64,000 nucleotides of DNA from Burkholderiales bacterium. Its GTDB lineage: Bacteria; Pseudomonadota; Gammaproteobacteria; Burkholderiales; Burkholderiaceae_C. Location of the stretch: the NCBI GenBank assembly GCA_947453625.1, contig CANGHK010000021.1, forward strand, positions 17,637-81,636. Direction: 5' to 3'. The first letter of the stretch is position 1. Every line of letters starts with the position of its first letter. Below are positions 1-8,976 of the stretch, one piece after another. A program made the translations under genes and the position numbers. The notes under the pieces were generated by a model, which made no database searches, was not told the DNA's origin, and was given only the letters and a program-made list of their open reading frames with translations.

Positions 1-417
1 GGCGGGCTGGGCCCGATGCTGGGCCAGCATGGCCACTTCAAGCTCTACGCCAGCCAGAAGATCCCCTATGCGATAGAGCGCTACGCGCAGGAGACGCGCC
101 GGCTCTACAGCGTGCTCGACACGCAACTGGCCCGCACCGGCGCCTTCGTCGCGGGCGATGACTACAGCATCGCCGACATCGCCATCTTCCCGTGGATCAT
201 GACCCACAAGGCCCAGGGCCTGACGCTGGACGACTGGCCGGCGGTCAAGCGCTGGTTCGCCACCCTGCGCGCCCGCGACGCGGTGCAGCGCGGCCTGGCC
301 GCCGGCCGCGACTTGCGCCCGCCGCAGGCCACGATGGACGACGAGACGCGCAAGAACCTGTTCGGCGCCGCCCTCGAAGCCCCTTCTCGCACTGCGCCCA
401 CCGGCGCCCAGGAGTGA
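1..417 (+). CDS. Glutathione S-transferase family protein, C-terminal part (cut by window start)
   Basis: The frame is open from base 1, so the gene starts upstream; 138 residues and the stop are visible. The first residues (GGLGPMLGQHGHF) resemble the linker and first C-domain helix of YfcG/YghU-type glutathione transferases, and the segment with DDYSIADIAIFPW is the conserved N-capping box and hydrophobic staple of the GST C-terminal domain. These proteins bind glutathione or act as disulfide-bond oxidoreductases in the cytoplasm. The thioredoxin-like N-domain is outside the window, so substrate class cannot be judged. The next gene starts 4 bp after the stop and is also a thioredoxin-fold protein, so the two are probably one transcript. 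Confidence 0.85.
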   Translation, partial: GGLGPMLGQHGHFKLYASQKIPYAIERYAQETRRLYSVLDTQLARTGAFVAGDDYSIADIAIFPWIMTHKAQGLTLDDWPAVKRWFATLRARDAVQRGLAAGRDLRPPQATMDDETRKNLFGAALEAPSRTAPTGAQE

Positions 418-421
418 CTCC

Positions 422-1042
422 ATGATCGAATGCTTCTTCGACTGCTCCAGCCCCTGGACCTGGCTGGCCTTCCGCAAGCTGCGCACGCTGGCCGCCGAGC
501 TGAGCCAGCCGGTGGACTGGCGGCCGGTGCTGGTGGGCGGCATCTTCAACGCCGTCAACCCCAGCGTCTATGCCTTCCGCGAGAACGGCGTACCGGCCAA
601 GCAGGCCTACCACCGCAAGGACTTGATGGACTGGGCGCGCCACGACGGCGTGGCCATCCGTTTCCCGCCCAGCGTGTTCCCGGTCAACAGCGTCAAGGCG
701 ATGCGGGCTTGTTGCTGGCTGCTGGGCCAGGGCCGTTCGCAGGACCTGATGGAGCCCTTTGCCGAGGCGGTGTTCAAGGCCTACTGGAGCGACGACCGCG
801 ACATCGCGCAGGATGCGGTGCTGGCCGAGATCTGTGCGGATCTGGCCCTGGACGCGGCGGCGGTGCTGGCCGCGATCGCCACGACCGAGGTCAAGGCCCG
901 GCTCAAGGCCAACACCGACGAGGCGATCACCCGCAACGCCTTCGGCTCGCCGACGGTCTTCGTCGGCGGTGACGACATGTACTTCGGCCGCGACCGGCTG
1001 ACGCTGGTGCGCGCGGCGGTGTTGCGGCGCTTGGCGGTCTGA
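422..1042 (+). CDS. DsbA-family / 2-hydroxychromene-2-carboxylate isomerase-like protein
   Basis: 206 residues, the usual length for the kappa-class GST/HCCA isomerase branch of the DsbA fold. The N-terminus (FFDCSSPWTWLAFRKL) carries the Ser-Pro pair found at the glutathione-contacting position of HCCA isomerases in place of a CXXC motif. Near the C-terminus, AFGSPTVFVGGDDMYFGRDRL matches the conserved G-x-PT-F-V-x-G...FG-D end of the family. Known members use glutathione as cofactor in isomerisation during aromatic degradation. No aromatic catabolic genes lie nearby, so the substrate is unknown. It starts 4 bp after the GST-like gene, which supports a shared glutathione-linked role. Confidence 0.8.
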   Translation: MIECFFDCSSPWTWLAFRKLRTLAAELSQPVDWRPVLVGGIFNAVNPSVYAFRENGVPAKQAYHRKDLMDWARHDGVAIRFPPSVFPVNSVKAMRACCWLLGQGRSQDLMEPFAEAVFKAYWSDDRDIAQDAVLAEICADLALDAAAVLAAIATTEVKARLKANTDEAITRNAFGSPTVFVGGDDMYFGRDRLTLVRAAVLRRLAV

Positions 1043-1055
1043 GCGCCGGCGCGGC

Positions 1056-1736
1056 CTAGAGGCCGTGAAAGCGCGCGAAGCTGTCGACCGGCGCCCGGTC
1101 GGCGCGCAGCGCGTTGATCGCGTGGTCGGGGTTGCGGTGGCCGATCGCCATGCCGGTGAACAGCATGCGCTCGGCCGGGATGCCGATGAAGTCGCCTATG
1201 GTCTTCGGGTACACCGCCCAGCATTCCTGGGCGCAGCTGTCCAGGCCTTCTTCGCGCAGCAGCAGCATCACTGACTGCAGGAACATGCCCATGTCGCTCC
1301 ACTGCGGCGGGCCCATGCGGCGGTCGACGCTGCAGAACAGTGCCATCGGTGCGCCGAAGAACTGGTAGTTGCGCGCAAACCAGCGCAGCCGCGCGGCTTT
1401 GTCCTCGCGCGGGATGCCCAGCCTTGCGTACATGTCCTCGCCGATCTTGAAGCGGTAGTCGCGGTGCGGTGCCACCAGTTCCTTCGGGTAGATGTCGTAC
1501 TCGGGCGATTCGCTGCGGTCGCCTGCGGCCACCTCCGCCAATCGGCGCTGCATGATGGCTTTCAGCTCGTCGAGTTTGGCGCCGGCCACCACGTCGATGT
1601 TCCAGGGCTGCACGTTGCCGCCCGAGGGCGAGCGCGATGCGGTGGCCAGCACGCGGCGGATCACCTCCGCCGGAACGGGGGTGGGCAGAAAGTCGCGGAC
1701 GGACAGTCGGGTGTTCAGCGCTTCGGTAACGGTCAT
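1056..1736 (-). CDS. Nitroreductase family flavoprotein
   Basis: 226 residues, typical of oxygen-insensitive NAD(P)H nitroreductases that bind FMN as homodimers. The N-terminus TEALNTRLSVRDF is the family FMN-binding Arg-Ser/Val-Arg-Phe type motif, followed by SRSPSGGNVQPWNIDVV (FMN contacts), a middle region with MGMFLQSVMLLLREEGLDSC, and the C-terminal FTGMAIGHRNPDHAIN block. It converges with the upstream isomerase gene with only 13 bp between stops. The substrate may be a quinone, nitroaromatic or enone; nothing in the sequence decides this. Confidence 0.88.
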   Translation of the reverse strand: MTVTEALNTRLSVRDFLPTPVPAEVIRRVLATASRSPSGGNVQPWNIDVVAGAKLDELKAIMQRRLAEVAAGDRSESPEYDIYPKELVAPHRDYRFKIGEDMYARLGIPREDKAARLRWFARNYQFFGAPMALFCSVDRRMGPPQWSDMGMFLQSVMLLLREEGLDSCAQECWAVYPKTIGDFIGIPAERMLFTGMAIGHRNPDHAINALRADRAPVDSFARFHGL

Positions 1737-1788
1737 GGGGTGTCAGTGAGGGTGTCGGTGACAGGGGTGAGGGTGGGGCAGGGGGCTC

Positions 1789-2985
1789 TTAGCGAAGATC
1801 CGAGACGACTTTCCAGCGGCCGTCCTGGATCTGGCTCAGTCGCGACAGCGACGAGCCCAGGCGCTTGGTGGCCGAGAAGCTCAGCGGCGGCGTGCCGAAC
1901 ATGTCGGCCGGCACCTCGCCCATGGTCTCCATCGCCTTGATGAAGCTGTCGGTCGTCAGGTTGGGGCCCGCCTTCAGCGCGGCCTTGATGAACAAGTCTA
2001 TCGTCGCGTAGCCGCCGGTCGAGTAGGTGCTGGGGTCGTCGCCGAACTTGGTCTTGTACTTGTTGGCCCAGAAGCGCAGCGGCTGGTTGTCCAGGTCGAG
2101 GTAGGGGAAGAAGTTGGTCGACACCGCGTAATAGCCGTCCATGCCCTTGCCGCCCAGCTTGTGGATCAGTTCGGTGTAGCTGGCTTGCGAGCCGACGAAG
2201 GTCGGGTTCCAGCCCGTCTTGCGCGCCTCGGCGATGGTGCCTATGGTTTCGCGCACGATGGTGCCCATCACCAGGAAGTCGCAGCCCGAGGCTTTCAGCT
2301 TGGCCACCTGCGACGAGAAGTCGGTCGCGCCGCGCTTGTAGGTGGTCTTCTCACCCAGGGTCACGCCGATCTCCTTCAGCCCGGCCTCGCCGCCGCGCAC
2401 CACCTCCAGGCCGTAGTCGTCGTCCTGGTAGAGCGCGCAGGCCTGCTTGGCGCCCTTCTCCTTGAACAGCTTGGGCACGTTCATCCGCATGGTCTCGTAA
2501 TACGAGGCCACGCTGGCGAATTTCAGCTTGTGCGGCGGGTCGAACATCTCGCGCCCGGCCGACAGCGGCAGGAAGTTGATCACGTTCTTCTCGAACATCA
2601 CCGGCATCGCGGCGTTGTTCATCGGCGTGCCGATGTGCGAGGCGATCAGGAAGACCTTGTCCTGCGAGACCAGTTTCTGCGCCGCCAGCACCGCCTTTTT
2701 CGGGTCGTAGCCGTTGTCCTCGACCAGCAGGCGGATCTTGCGGCCGTGGATGCCGCCTTGCTCGTTGATCTCGTCGACGCGCAGCTGCAGGCCATTGCGC
2801 GCGGCCTTGCCATAAGCCGCCACCGGGCCGGACAAGTCCTGGATCGTGGCGATCAGGATCTCGGTCTTGCTGACGCCCTGGGTCGGTGCCGTGCTCTGGG
2901 CCGCTGCCGGGCCGGACAGCGTGGTCAACGTGACCAGCACGCTGGCAATCATCAGCGAGGACGGGGTGGTGGGATGATGGGTCAT
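1789..2985 (-). CDS. Branched-chain amino acid-type ABC transporter substrate-binding protein (LivK family)
   Basis: 398 residues. I chose the ATG at 2985 because a good ribosome binding site (AGGAGA) lies just upstream and a cleavable signal peptide (SLMIASVLVTLTTLSGPAAAQ) follows; the reading frame extends further upstream but without protein-like sequence. The mature part starts VSKTEILIATIQDLSGPVAAYG, typical of periplasmic binding proteins of the HAAT family (PF13458), with NEQGGIHGRKIRLLVEDNGYDP following. Members bind leucine-type amino acids, urea, amides or aromatic acids. No permease or ATPase genes of this family lie in the window, so it is an orphan binding protein here. It is divergent from the acyl-CoA dehydrogenase gene. 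Confidence 0.88.
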   Translation of the reverse strand: MTHHPTTPSSLMIASVLVTLTTLSGPAAAQSTAPTQGVSKTEILIATIQDLSGPVAAYGKAARNGLQLRVDEINEQGGIHGRKIRLLVEDNGYDPKKAVLAAQKLVSQDKVFLIASHIGTPMNNAAMPVMFEKNVINFLPLSAGREMFDPPHKLKFASVASYYETMRMNVPKLFKEKGAKQACALYQDDDYGLEVVRGGEAGLKEIGVTLGEKTTYKRGATDFSSQVAKLKASGCDFLVMGTIVRETIGTIAEARKTGWNPTFVGSQASYTELIHKLGGKGMDGYYAVSTNFFPYLDLDNQPLRFWANKYKTKFGDDPSTYSTGGYATIDLFIKAALKAGPNLTTDSFIKAMETMGEVPADMFGTPPLSFSATKRLGSSLSRLSQIQDGRWKVVSDLR

Positions 2986-3224
2986 GCGGTCTCCTGCGGG
3001 TTGAGGCTGCAGCGGGGGTAGAGGGGGTAGTCTGCCGGTCGGGCCGGCATCCCGCCATCGTCGATTCGGACGAGCAGGGTAGTGCCGCTGCCGCTGCGGG
3101 TCTTGTGCGTACCGGCTGCGTTTGCGCCCCGTCGCGCCAGCCAATTGGCGCAAGACGCCCGCGGGCGCCGCCGCCAAAGTCATCGGCTGTCACTCTCCGG
3201 CGGTCACTCTCCGGCACCATCACC

Positions 3225-4400
3225 ATGAGCCTGCTCGACGCCCCCCCCGCACCGCATTACTTCACCCCCGAGCATGTGCAGTTCCGCGACATGCTGCGCG
3301 ACTGGGTCAGCCGCGAGATCACGCCCCACGCCACGGCCTGGGACGAGGCCGGCGGTTTCCCGCGCGAGCTCTACCGCAAGGCTTCGGCGATCGGTCTGCT
3401 AGGGCTGGACTACCCCGAGGAATACGGCGGCACGCCGGCCGACCTGTTCTACCACCTGATCCTGTCCGAGGAACTGGCCAGGCCTGGCGCCGGCGGGGTG
3501 TCGGCGTCGCTGATGTCGCACTCTATCGGCCTGCCGCCGATCAAGAACTTCGGCAGCGCGGCGATGAAGGCGCGCGTGATCCCGCCAGTGCTGGCCGGCG
3601 ACAAGATCGCCGCGCTGGCGGTGACCGAGCCCTCGGGCGGATCGGATGTGGCGGCGCTGAAGACCACCGCCATCCGCGACGCAGACCACTATGTGGTCAA
3701 TGGCGAGAAGGTCTTCATCACCTCGGGCATGCGCGCCGACTTCATCACGGTGGCGGTGCGCACCGACCCGGCCAACAAGGGCCCGGGCGGCATCTCGGCG
3801 TTGCTGATCGAGGGCGACACGCCGGGATTGAGCCGCACCCGGCTCGACAAGATGGGCTGGTGGGCCAGCGACACCGCGCACCTTCGCTTCGACAACTGCC
3901 GCGTGCCGGTGGCCAACCTGATCGGCGAGGAGAACAAGGGTTTCAAGACCTTCATGACCAACTTCAACGGCGAGCGCCTGGGCATGGCGGCGCAGGCCGT
4001 CGGCTATGCCCAGACCTGCTTCGAAGAGGCGCTGGACTGGGCGCGCCAGCGCCACACCTTTGGCGCTGCCTTGAGCGAGCGCCAGGTGATCCGGCACAAG
4101 CTGATGGACATGCTGCGCTTGATCGACGTGGCGCGCTGCCATGTCTATGACCTGGCCTGGGCCCAGCAGCACAACCTGGGCGACGCCAACCAGCGGGTGG
4201 CGCGGATCGCGATGGCCAAGGTGCAGTCGACCCAGTGCATGCAGTTCTGCGCCGATGCGGCGGTGCAGATCCTGGGCGGCATGGGCTTCATGCGCGGCAC
4301 GCGCAGCGAGCGCATCTACCGCGAGGTCAAGGTGATGATGATTGGCGGCGGGTCCGAAGAGATCATGAAGGATCTGGCGGCCCGCCAACTCGGCATCTGA
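3225..4400 (+). CDS. Acyl-CoA dehydrogenase
   Basis: 391 residues with the three-part acyl-CoA dehydrogenase layout: helical N-domain (about 15-125), beta domain with AVTEPSGGSDVAALKT (about 132-146), and C-terminal helices with RQRHTFGAALSERQVIRHKL. It should oxidise an acyl-CoA at the alpha-beta bond using FAD, passing electrons to ETF. The position that holds the catalytic Glu in medium- and short-chain enzymes reads GGGS here, as in long-chain and isovaleryl types; the likely base is Glu250 in NFNGERL. ATG at 3225 is chosen because MSLLDAPPAPHYFTPEHVQF begins the recognisable domain; the open frame upstream lacks family similarity. Substrate unknown. Confidence 0.9.
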   Translation: MSLLDAPPAPHYFTPEHVQFRDMLRDWVSREITPHATAWDEAGGFPRELYRKASAIGLLGLDYPEEYGGTPADLFYHLILSEELARPGAGGVSASLMSHSIGLPPIKNFGSAAMKARVIPPVLAGDKIAALAVTEPSGGSDVAALKTTAIRDADHYVVNGEKVFITSGMRADFITVAVRTDPANKGPGGISALLIEGDTPGLSRTRLDKMGWWASDTAHLRFDNCRVPVANLIGEENKGFKTFMTNFNGERLGMAAQAVGYAQTCFEEALDWARQRHTFGAALSERQVIRHKLMDMLRLIDVARCHVYDLAWAQQHNLGDANQRVARIAMAKVQSTQCMQFCADAAVQILGGMGFMRGTRSERIYREVKVMMIGGGSEEIMKDLAARQLGI

Positions 4401-4437
4401 CGCCCAGTGGGCCGCGCCGGCCCGCGGGCCCGGCCGT

Positions 4438-4923
4438 TCAGCGGCCGTTGATGCCCAGCAACTCGACCTCGAACTGCAGCGTCGCGTTGGGCGGAATCAC
4501 GCCGCCGGCGCCGCGTTCGCCGTAGGCGATGGCCGGCGGGCAGGTGAGGTGGGCCTTGCCGCCGACCTGCAGCCGCTGGACGCCCTCGGTCCAGCACTTG
4601 ATCACGCCGTTGAGCGGGAAATCCAGCGGCTTGCCGCGTGCGTAAGAGCTGTCGAATTCCTTGCCGTCCATGAAGGTGCCGCGGTAGTGCACCTTGACGC
4701 TGTCGGTGGCCAGCGGGCTGGGGCCGCTGCCGGGCTTGATGAGCTTGAAGATCAGCCCGCTGCCCGTCGTCACGGTCGTGCCGGCCGTCGCCGCCGTGCC
4801 GGCAGCCGGCGCCTGGGCCTGGGCCTGTACCGGCGTGGCCGCCAGCAGGCAGGCCAGGGCTGCGCAGGCCAGGACAGGGGCCGCCAAGCGGCGGCGGGGG
4901 GTGGAAACGGGGCAAGCGGTCAT
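4438..4923 (-). CDS. FKBP-type peptidyl-prolyl cis-trans isomerase, periplasmic
   Basis: 161 residues. The N-terminus has a signal peptide (APVLACAALACLLAATPVQAQ), so it acts in the periplasm as a prolyl isomerase or chaperone. An alanine/threonine-rich linker (about 36-52) is followed by a single FKBP domain (about 55-160) with the family markers VKVHYRGTFMDGKEFDSSY, the aromatic floor residue Trp112 in VIKCWTEGVQ, and AYGERGAGGVIPPNATLQF. It is convergent with the acyl-CoA dehydrogenase gene, with a GC-rich palindrome at 4419-4430 between the stops. Confidence 0.92.
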   Translation of the reverse strand: MTACPVSTPRRRLAAPVLACAALACLLAATPVQAQAQAPAAGTAATAGTTVTTGSGLIFKLIKPGSGPSPLATDSVKVHYRGTFMDGKEFDSSYARGKPLDFPLNGVIKCWTEGVQRLQVGGKAHLTCPPAIAYGERGAGGVIPPNATLQFEVELLGINGR

Positions 4924-4983
4924 GGCGGGCAGGTGCTGGAGGAATGAAGGGGCGTCATCATCGCACTGCTGGGTCGCTGGCCT

Positions 4984-6795
4984 TCAGACAGGCCAGTCTG
5001 CAGGCACCTCGACAGGCAGTTCCAGCAGCATCTGCGCCATGCCCTTGCCCAACGGGTCTAGCCGCAGCGAGGCCGGACCGCCCCCTTCCAGTGCTTGATG
5101 CATCACCAGGTTCATCGCGTGCAGGCCGGGCAGGTGGAAGCGGTCGACATGTCCCTTGACCATGTGCGCGAACCAGGTCTTCACCACCTCGGGTGTGACC
5201 TGGGCCCACAGCAAGGGCAGCCATTCGGGCCGCCGGGCGATCAGGCCGATGTTCGACAGATCGCCCTTGTCGCCACTGCGGCCCCAGGCGAGCGCCACCA
5301 GCGGCACCTTGCGGGTGGGGCCGGACGGCATCGTCCAGGGCGCGGGGTCGGGCAGCGTGGGCACGTCAGCGAGCGCTGGCGGTTGGCCCAGCGGCACCGG
5401 GATGACAAAGTCGCCCAGTCGTGCCATGGGCTGCACCGCATCGCGCGGCACCAGGAATGCGCAGGGCACGATCAGCGGCGAAACGCCCGGCCGGCCGCCG
5501 CCGGGGCCGGTGGTGCCGGGCGACCAACTGGTGCCGGGTGCCGATTTTTCGCGGGCGAACAGCTCCAGCGCTTCCTTCCTGGGGTGACGCACGGCCACGC
5601 GCATCATCACCTCGCGCAAGGTGGGCGGCGCGGCACGGGGGCCGTACAGCGTCTCGGCGCCTATCACCTCGACGCGGGTGGCTGAAAAGTCACCCCAGCC
5701 GCGCGCCATGATCATCTCGCGCGTGCGTTCGATCAACGATTCGCCGCTGCGCCTGGCCTTGGCCACTGCGTCGATGCCGATGATGACCATCATCGCGTCG
5801 ACCCGCCAGCCGGCCATCGCCGTGGCGCTGACCTTCAGCGTGGCCGGCGGCGGCCCGCCCTTGGCGCCGCTGACGCGCACCCGGTTTTCGCCGATCTGGG
5901 TCATGCGCACTTGGCGGAAGTCGCAGGCCACGTCGGGCAGCAGGTAGGCGCCGGGGTCGCCGATCTCGTAGAGCAGCTGCTCGCCCACGGTGGCCGAGCT
6001 CACCAAGCCTCCGGTGCCGGGTGGCTTGCCGACGGTGAAACTGCCGTCGGCCTCGACTTCGACGATGGGGTAGCCGATGTGCGCCCAGTCGGGCACGCTC
6101 TGCCAGTCGGTGAACAGCCCGCCGGTGGCCTGGCAGCCACATTCGATGATGTGGCCGGCCAGGCTGCCGCCCGCGAGTTGGTCGTAGTCCTGCATCGACC
6201 AGCCGAAATGGTGGATCAGCGGGCCCAGCGTGACCGCGCTGTCGACGCAGCGGCCGGTGATCACCACGTCGGCCCCGGCGGCCAGGGCGCGGGCCACCGG
6301 CTCGGCACCCAGGTAGGCGTTGGCGCTGAGCAAGGCGGTCGGCACCGGCTTGCTGCCGACCAGGTCTGTCAGCACGCCGCCCGGCGCGGCCTCGCGCAGC
6401 GTCGGCAGGGCGGCGCGCACGTCGTCGCCGTCGACCACCGCGATGCGTACGGTCACGCCCAGTTCGCCCGCCAGTTTGGCCAGCGCCCGGGCGCAGCCCT
6501 GCGGGTTGATGCCGCCGGCGTTGCTGACCACCTTGATGCCGCGCTTGATCACGTCGGGCAGCACCTGGCGCATCGCGGCCTCGACGAAATCGGTGGCGTA
6601 GCCAGCATCGGGGTTCTTGCGCTGGGCCGACGCCAGGATGGCCATGGTGGTTTCGGCCAGAAAGTCGAAGACCAGCACGTCGATCAGTCCGCTTTGTACC
6701 AGTTGCGGCGCGCCCAGGCTGCTGTCGCCCCAGAAGCCGCTGGCGCCGCCTATGCGGAGCGGGGCGGGGACGACGGGACGGATAGGGGGGTTCAT
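4984..6795 (-). CDS. AtuA-family (DUF1446) acyclic terpene utilisation-like protein
   Basis: 603 residues with two parts. The larger N-terminal part (about 10-450) matches the AtuA/DUF1446 family (IGGASGFWGDSSLGAPQLV, VVSNAGGINPQGCARAL, VVITGRCVDSAVTLGPLIHHFGW). The C-terminal part (about 490-600) resembles the small AtuA-like domain (VPLVALAWGRSGDKGDLSNIG). AtuA in Pseudomonas is needed for growth on citronellol-type terpenes, but its reaction is not established, and homologues occur widely outside terpene clusters. ATG at 6795 has an excellent ribosome binding site (AAGGAGAG). No other atu genes (biotin-dependent carboxylase, hydratase) are nearby, so terpene use is not supported by context. 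Confidence 0.82.
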   Translation of the reverse strand: MNPPIRPVVPAPLRIGGASGFWGDSSLGAPQLVQSGLIDVLVFDFLAETTMAILASAQRKNPDAGYATDFVEAAMRQVLPDVIKRGIKVVSNAGGINPQGCARALAKLAGELGVTVRIAVVDGDDVRAALPTLREAAPGGVLTDLVGSKPVPTALLSANAYLGAEPVARALAAGADVVITGRCVDSAVTLGPLIHHFGWSMQDYDQLAGGSLAGHIIECGCQATGGLFTDWQSVPDWAHIGYPIVEVEADGSFTVGKPPGTGGLVSSATVGEQLLYEIGDPGAYLLPDVACDFRQVRMTQIGENRVRVSGAKGGPPPATLKVSATAMAGWRVDAMMVIIGIDAVAKARRSGESLIERTREMIMARGWGDFSATRVEVIGAETLYGPRAAPPTLREVMMRVAVRHPRKEALELFAREKSAPGTSWSPGTTGPGGGRPGVSPLIVPCAFLVPRDAVQPMARLGDFVIPVPLGQPPALADVPTLPDPAPWTMPSGPTRKVPLVALAWGRSGDKGDLSNIGLIARRPEWLPLLWAQVTPEVVKTWFAHMVKGHVDRFHLPGLHAMNLVMHQALEGGGPASLRLDPLGKGMAQMLLELPVEVPADWPV

Positions 6796-6927
6796 TCGCT
6801 CTCCTTGAGTTCGGCCTCCAGCCTAGGCCTGGCGGCGGTGCGGGTCTTGCGGCGACTGGCTGGCGCGCCGGCCCGGCGGGGCCGGACAGATACACTGCGA
6901 GGCCTAGCCGTCTGGCCGCTCGGGCCG

Positions 6928-7728
6928 ATGTCCACCGTTCCAGATTTGCACATGACCGCTGCGCTCACGTCTAAATCCACTTTCGACCTCAAGAGCACCG
7001 CCTGGACGCTGACCGCGCTGCGCTTGCAAACCGCCAGCCTGGCCGAACTGGTGGCGGCGCTGGACCAGCGTTTTGGTGACAGCCCTGGCCTGTTCGACAA
7101 CGACCCGCTGGTGATCGATCTCGGTCCGCTCAGCGAGGCCGACGAGCCGGTGGACATCGCCGGCCTGTTGCGCCACTTGCGTCGTCACAAATTGCTGCCT
7201 ATCGCCGCCCAAGGCGGTAGCCCGGCCCAGATGGCGGCTGCGCGTGCCGCCGGACTGGCCGAGGCCTTGGACGCCGCGCCGCTGCCTGCTCTGGCGCGGG
7301 CGGCTGATGTTCGTCAAGTGGAAGTCTTCCGTGATGTTGTTCGCGACGTGGTTCACGAGGTCGAGGTGTTGCGCGACGTCCCCGCGCCAGCCTTGCCTAC
7401 CATGGTGGTGGATAAGCCGTTGCGCTCGGGCCAGCGGGTCTACGCCCGCGGCGGTGATCTGGTGGTGCTGGCCGTGGTCAGCTTCGGCGCCGAGGTGATC
7501 GCAGACGGCAGCATCCATGTCTACGCCCCGTTGCGCGGCCGGGCCATAGCTGGCGCGCGCGGCAACCCGGACGCCCGCATCTTCAGTACCTGCCTCGAGC
7601 CACAACTGGTATCCATCGCCGGCATCTACCGCACCACCGAAATCCCGCTGCCTGCCGACGTCTTGGGCAAGCCAGCCCAGGTTCGGCTGGACGGAGAAAA
7701 GATCATCATCGAGCCGATCAAGTCCTGA
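6928..7728 (+). CDS. minC: Septum site-determining protein MinC
   Basis: 266 residues from ATG 6928; ATG 6952 (258 residues) is an equally possible start and neither has a strong ribosome binding site. MinC inhibits FtsZ ring assembly away from midcell. The N-domain (about 18-115) includes STFDLKSTAWTLTALRL; the C-terminal beta-helix domain (about 155-262) carries the MinD-binding RSGQRVYARGGDLVVLAVV and HVYAPLRGRAIAGARGN motifs. Position directly upstream of minD and minE confirms identity. The open frame extends back to 5911 through the divergent AtuA gene, but that part is antisense shadow. Confidence 0.95.
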   Translation: MSTVPDLHMTAALTSKSTFDLKSTAWTLTALRLQTASLAELVAALDQRFGDSPGLFDNDPLVIDLGPLSEADEPVDIAGLLRHLRRHKLLPIAAQGGSPAQMAAARAAGLAEALDAAPLPALARAADVRQVEVFRDVVRDVVHEVEVLRDVPAPALPTMVVDKPLRSGQRVYARGGDLVVLAVVSFGAEVIADGSIHVYAPLRGRAIAGARGNPDARIFSTCLEPQLVSIAGIYRTTEIPLPADVLGKPAQVRLDGEKIIIEPIKS

Positions 7729-7843
7729 GGCTTGTGTGTCGTTTTCCCGGAAACAGCGGCTGATCCATCGTCGCTTTCCCCGATCGCCTGACCGGACCGC
7801 CATACAGCCTGCCAACAAGTCTCTTTCAAGGAAAGCAAAACCG

Positions 7844-8659
7844 ATGGCCAGAATCATCGTCGTCACCTCCGGCAAAGGCGGGGTGGGCAAGACCACCACC
7901 AGCGCCAGTTTTTCCACCGGTCTGGCACTGCGCGGCCACAAGACCGCCGTGATCGACTTCGACGTCGGCCTGCGCAATCTCGACCTGATCATGGGCTGCG
8001 AGCGCCGGGTGGTCTACGACCTGATCAACGTGATCCACAACGAGGCCAAGCTGACGCAAGCGCTGATCAAGGACAAGCAGTGCGACAACCTCTATGTGCT
8101 GGCCGCCAGCCAGACGCGTGACAAGGACGCGTTGACCCAGGACGGTGTGCAGCGCGTACTCGCTGAGTTGGGCGAGATGGGTTTCGAGTACGTCGTCTGC
8201 GACTCGCCCGCTGGCATCGAGACCGGCGCGATGATGGCGATGCACTTTGCCGATGAGGCGCTGGTGGTGACCAACCCCGAGGTCTCGTCGGTGCGCGACT
8301 CGGACCGCATCCTGGGCATGCTGTCGAGCAGGACCCAGCGCTCTATCGAGGGCAGGGAGCCTGTCAAGGAGCATTTGCTGATCACCCGCTACAACCCGAG
8401 CCGGGTGGTGGGCGGGCAGATGCTGTCGCTCGACGACATCCAGGAGATCCTGCGCATCCCGCTGATCGGCGTGGTGCCCGAGAGCGAGGTCGTGCTCGAC
8501 GCCAGCAACCAGGGCCTGCCGGTGATCCACCTCAAGGGCAGCGACGTCAGCGAGGCCTACAAGGACGTGGTCAGCCGCTTCCTGGGCGAGACGCCGCCGA
8601 TTCGCTTCGTCGAAGCGGAGAAGGTAGGGTTCTTAAAGCGCTTATTCGGCATAAAATGA
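7844..8659 (+). CDS. minD: Septum site-determining ATPase MinD
   Basis: 271 residues. The N-terminus [19 protein letters not shown] is the deviant Walker A motif of the ParA/MinD family with signature Lys11 and Lys16; [13 protein letters not shown] follows as switch region, and the C-terminus ([11 protein letters not shown]) forms the amphipathic membrane-targeting helix. MinD binds the membrane in its ATP form, recruits MinC and is released by MinE, producing pole-to-pole oscillation. Start 7844 is fixed by homology and by the AAGGAA ribosome binding site at about 7828. The stop overlaps an ATG at 8656, so translation of minE is probably coupled. Confidence 0.97.
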   Translation: MARIIVVTSGKGGVGKTTTSASFSTGLALRGHKTAVIDFDVGLRNLDLIMGCERRVVYDLINVIHNEAKLTQALIKDKQCDNLYVLAASQTRDKDALTQDGVQRVLAELGEMGFEYVVCDSPAGIETGAMMAMHFADEALVVTNPEVSSVRDSDRILGMLSSRTQRSIEGREPVKEHLLITRYNPSRVVGGQMLSLDDIQEILRIPLIGVVPESEVVLDASNQGLPVIHLKGSDVSEAYKDVVSRFLGETPPIRFVEAEKVGFLKRLFGIK

Positions 8660-8664
8660 TTAAT

Positions 8665-8928
8665 ATGTCAATTATATCGTTTTTAATGGGCGAAAAAAAG
8701 AAAACTGCCACGTTTGCCAAGGAGCGGCTGCAGATCATCCTGGCGCATGAGCGTTCGGGACGCGGCAATTCGCGCGCCGACTACCTGCCGCAGTTGCAGG
8801 CCGAACTGATGGCGGTGATCTCGAAGTACGTCAATATCTCGCCCGACGACATCAAGGTCAGTCTGGAGAAGCAGGACAACTTCGAGGTGCTGGAAGTCAA
8901 GATCGAGTTGCCGGACACGGTGCGTTGA
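8665..8928 (+). CDS. minE: Cell division topological specificity factor MinE
   Basis: 87 residues, the normal MinE length. [31 protein letters not shown] aligns residue for residue with the E. coli MinE N-terminus, which decides for ATG 8665 over the in-frame ATG at 8656 that overlaps the minD stop. The N-terminal membrane and MinD-activating segment (1-31) is followed by the dimerisation domain ([29 protein letters not shown]). MinE stimulates the MinD ATPase. The first 16 codons are strikingly A/T-rich compared with the rest of the operon. Confidence 0.96.
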   Translation: MSIISFLMGEKKKTATFAKERLQIILAHERSGRGNSRADYLPQLQAELMAVISKYVNISPDDIKVSLEKQDNFEVLEVKIELPDTVR

Positions 8929-8976
8929 GCGCCGACCTGTCCTCCGGCCGTTCCACCCCGAGATCGCCTGACGCCC

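Noticed and set aside
4419..4430. GGCCCGCGGGCC palindrome between convergent genes as a terminator
   Set aside because: It is only 12 bp with no loop and no T-run; such GC palindromes occur by chance here (another at 28402-28417).
5911..6927. Upstream extension of the minC frame by about 340 codons
   Set aside because: It lies opposite the AtuA-family gene and lacks protein-like sequence; MinC homology begins after 6928.
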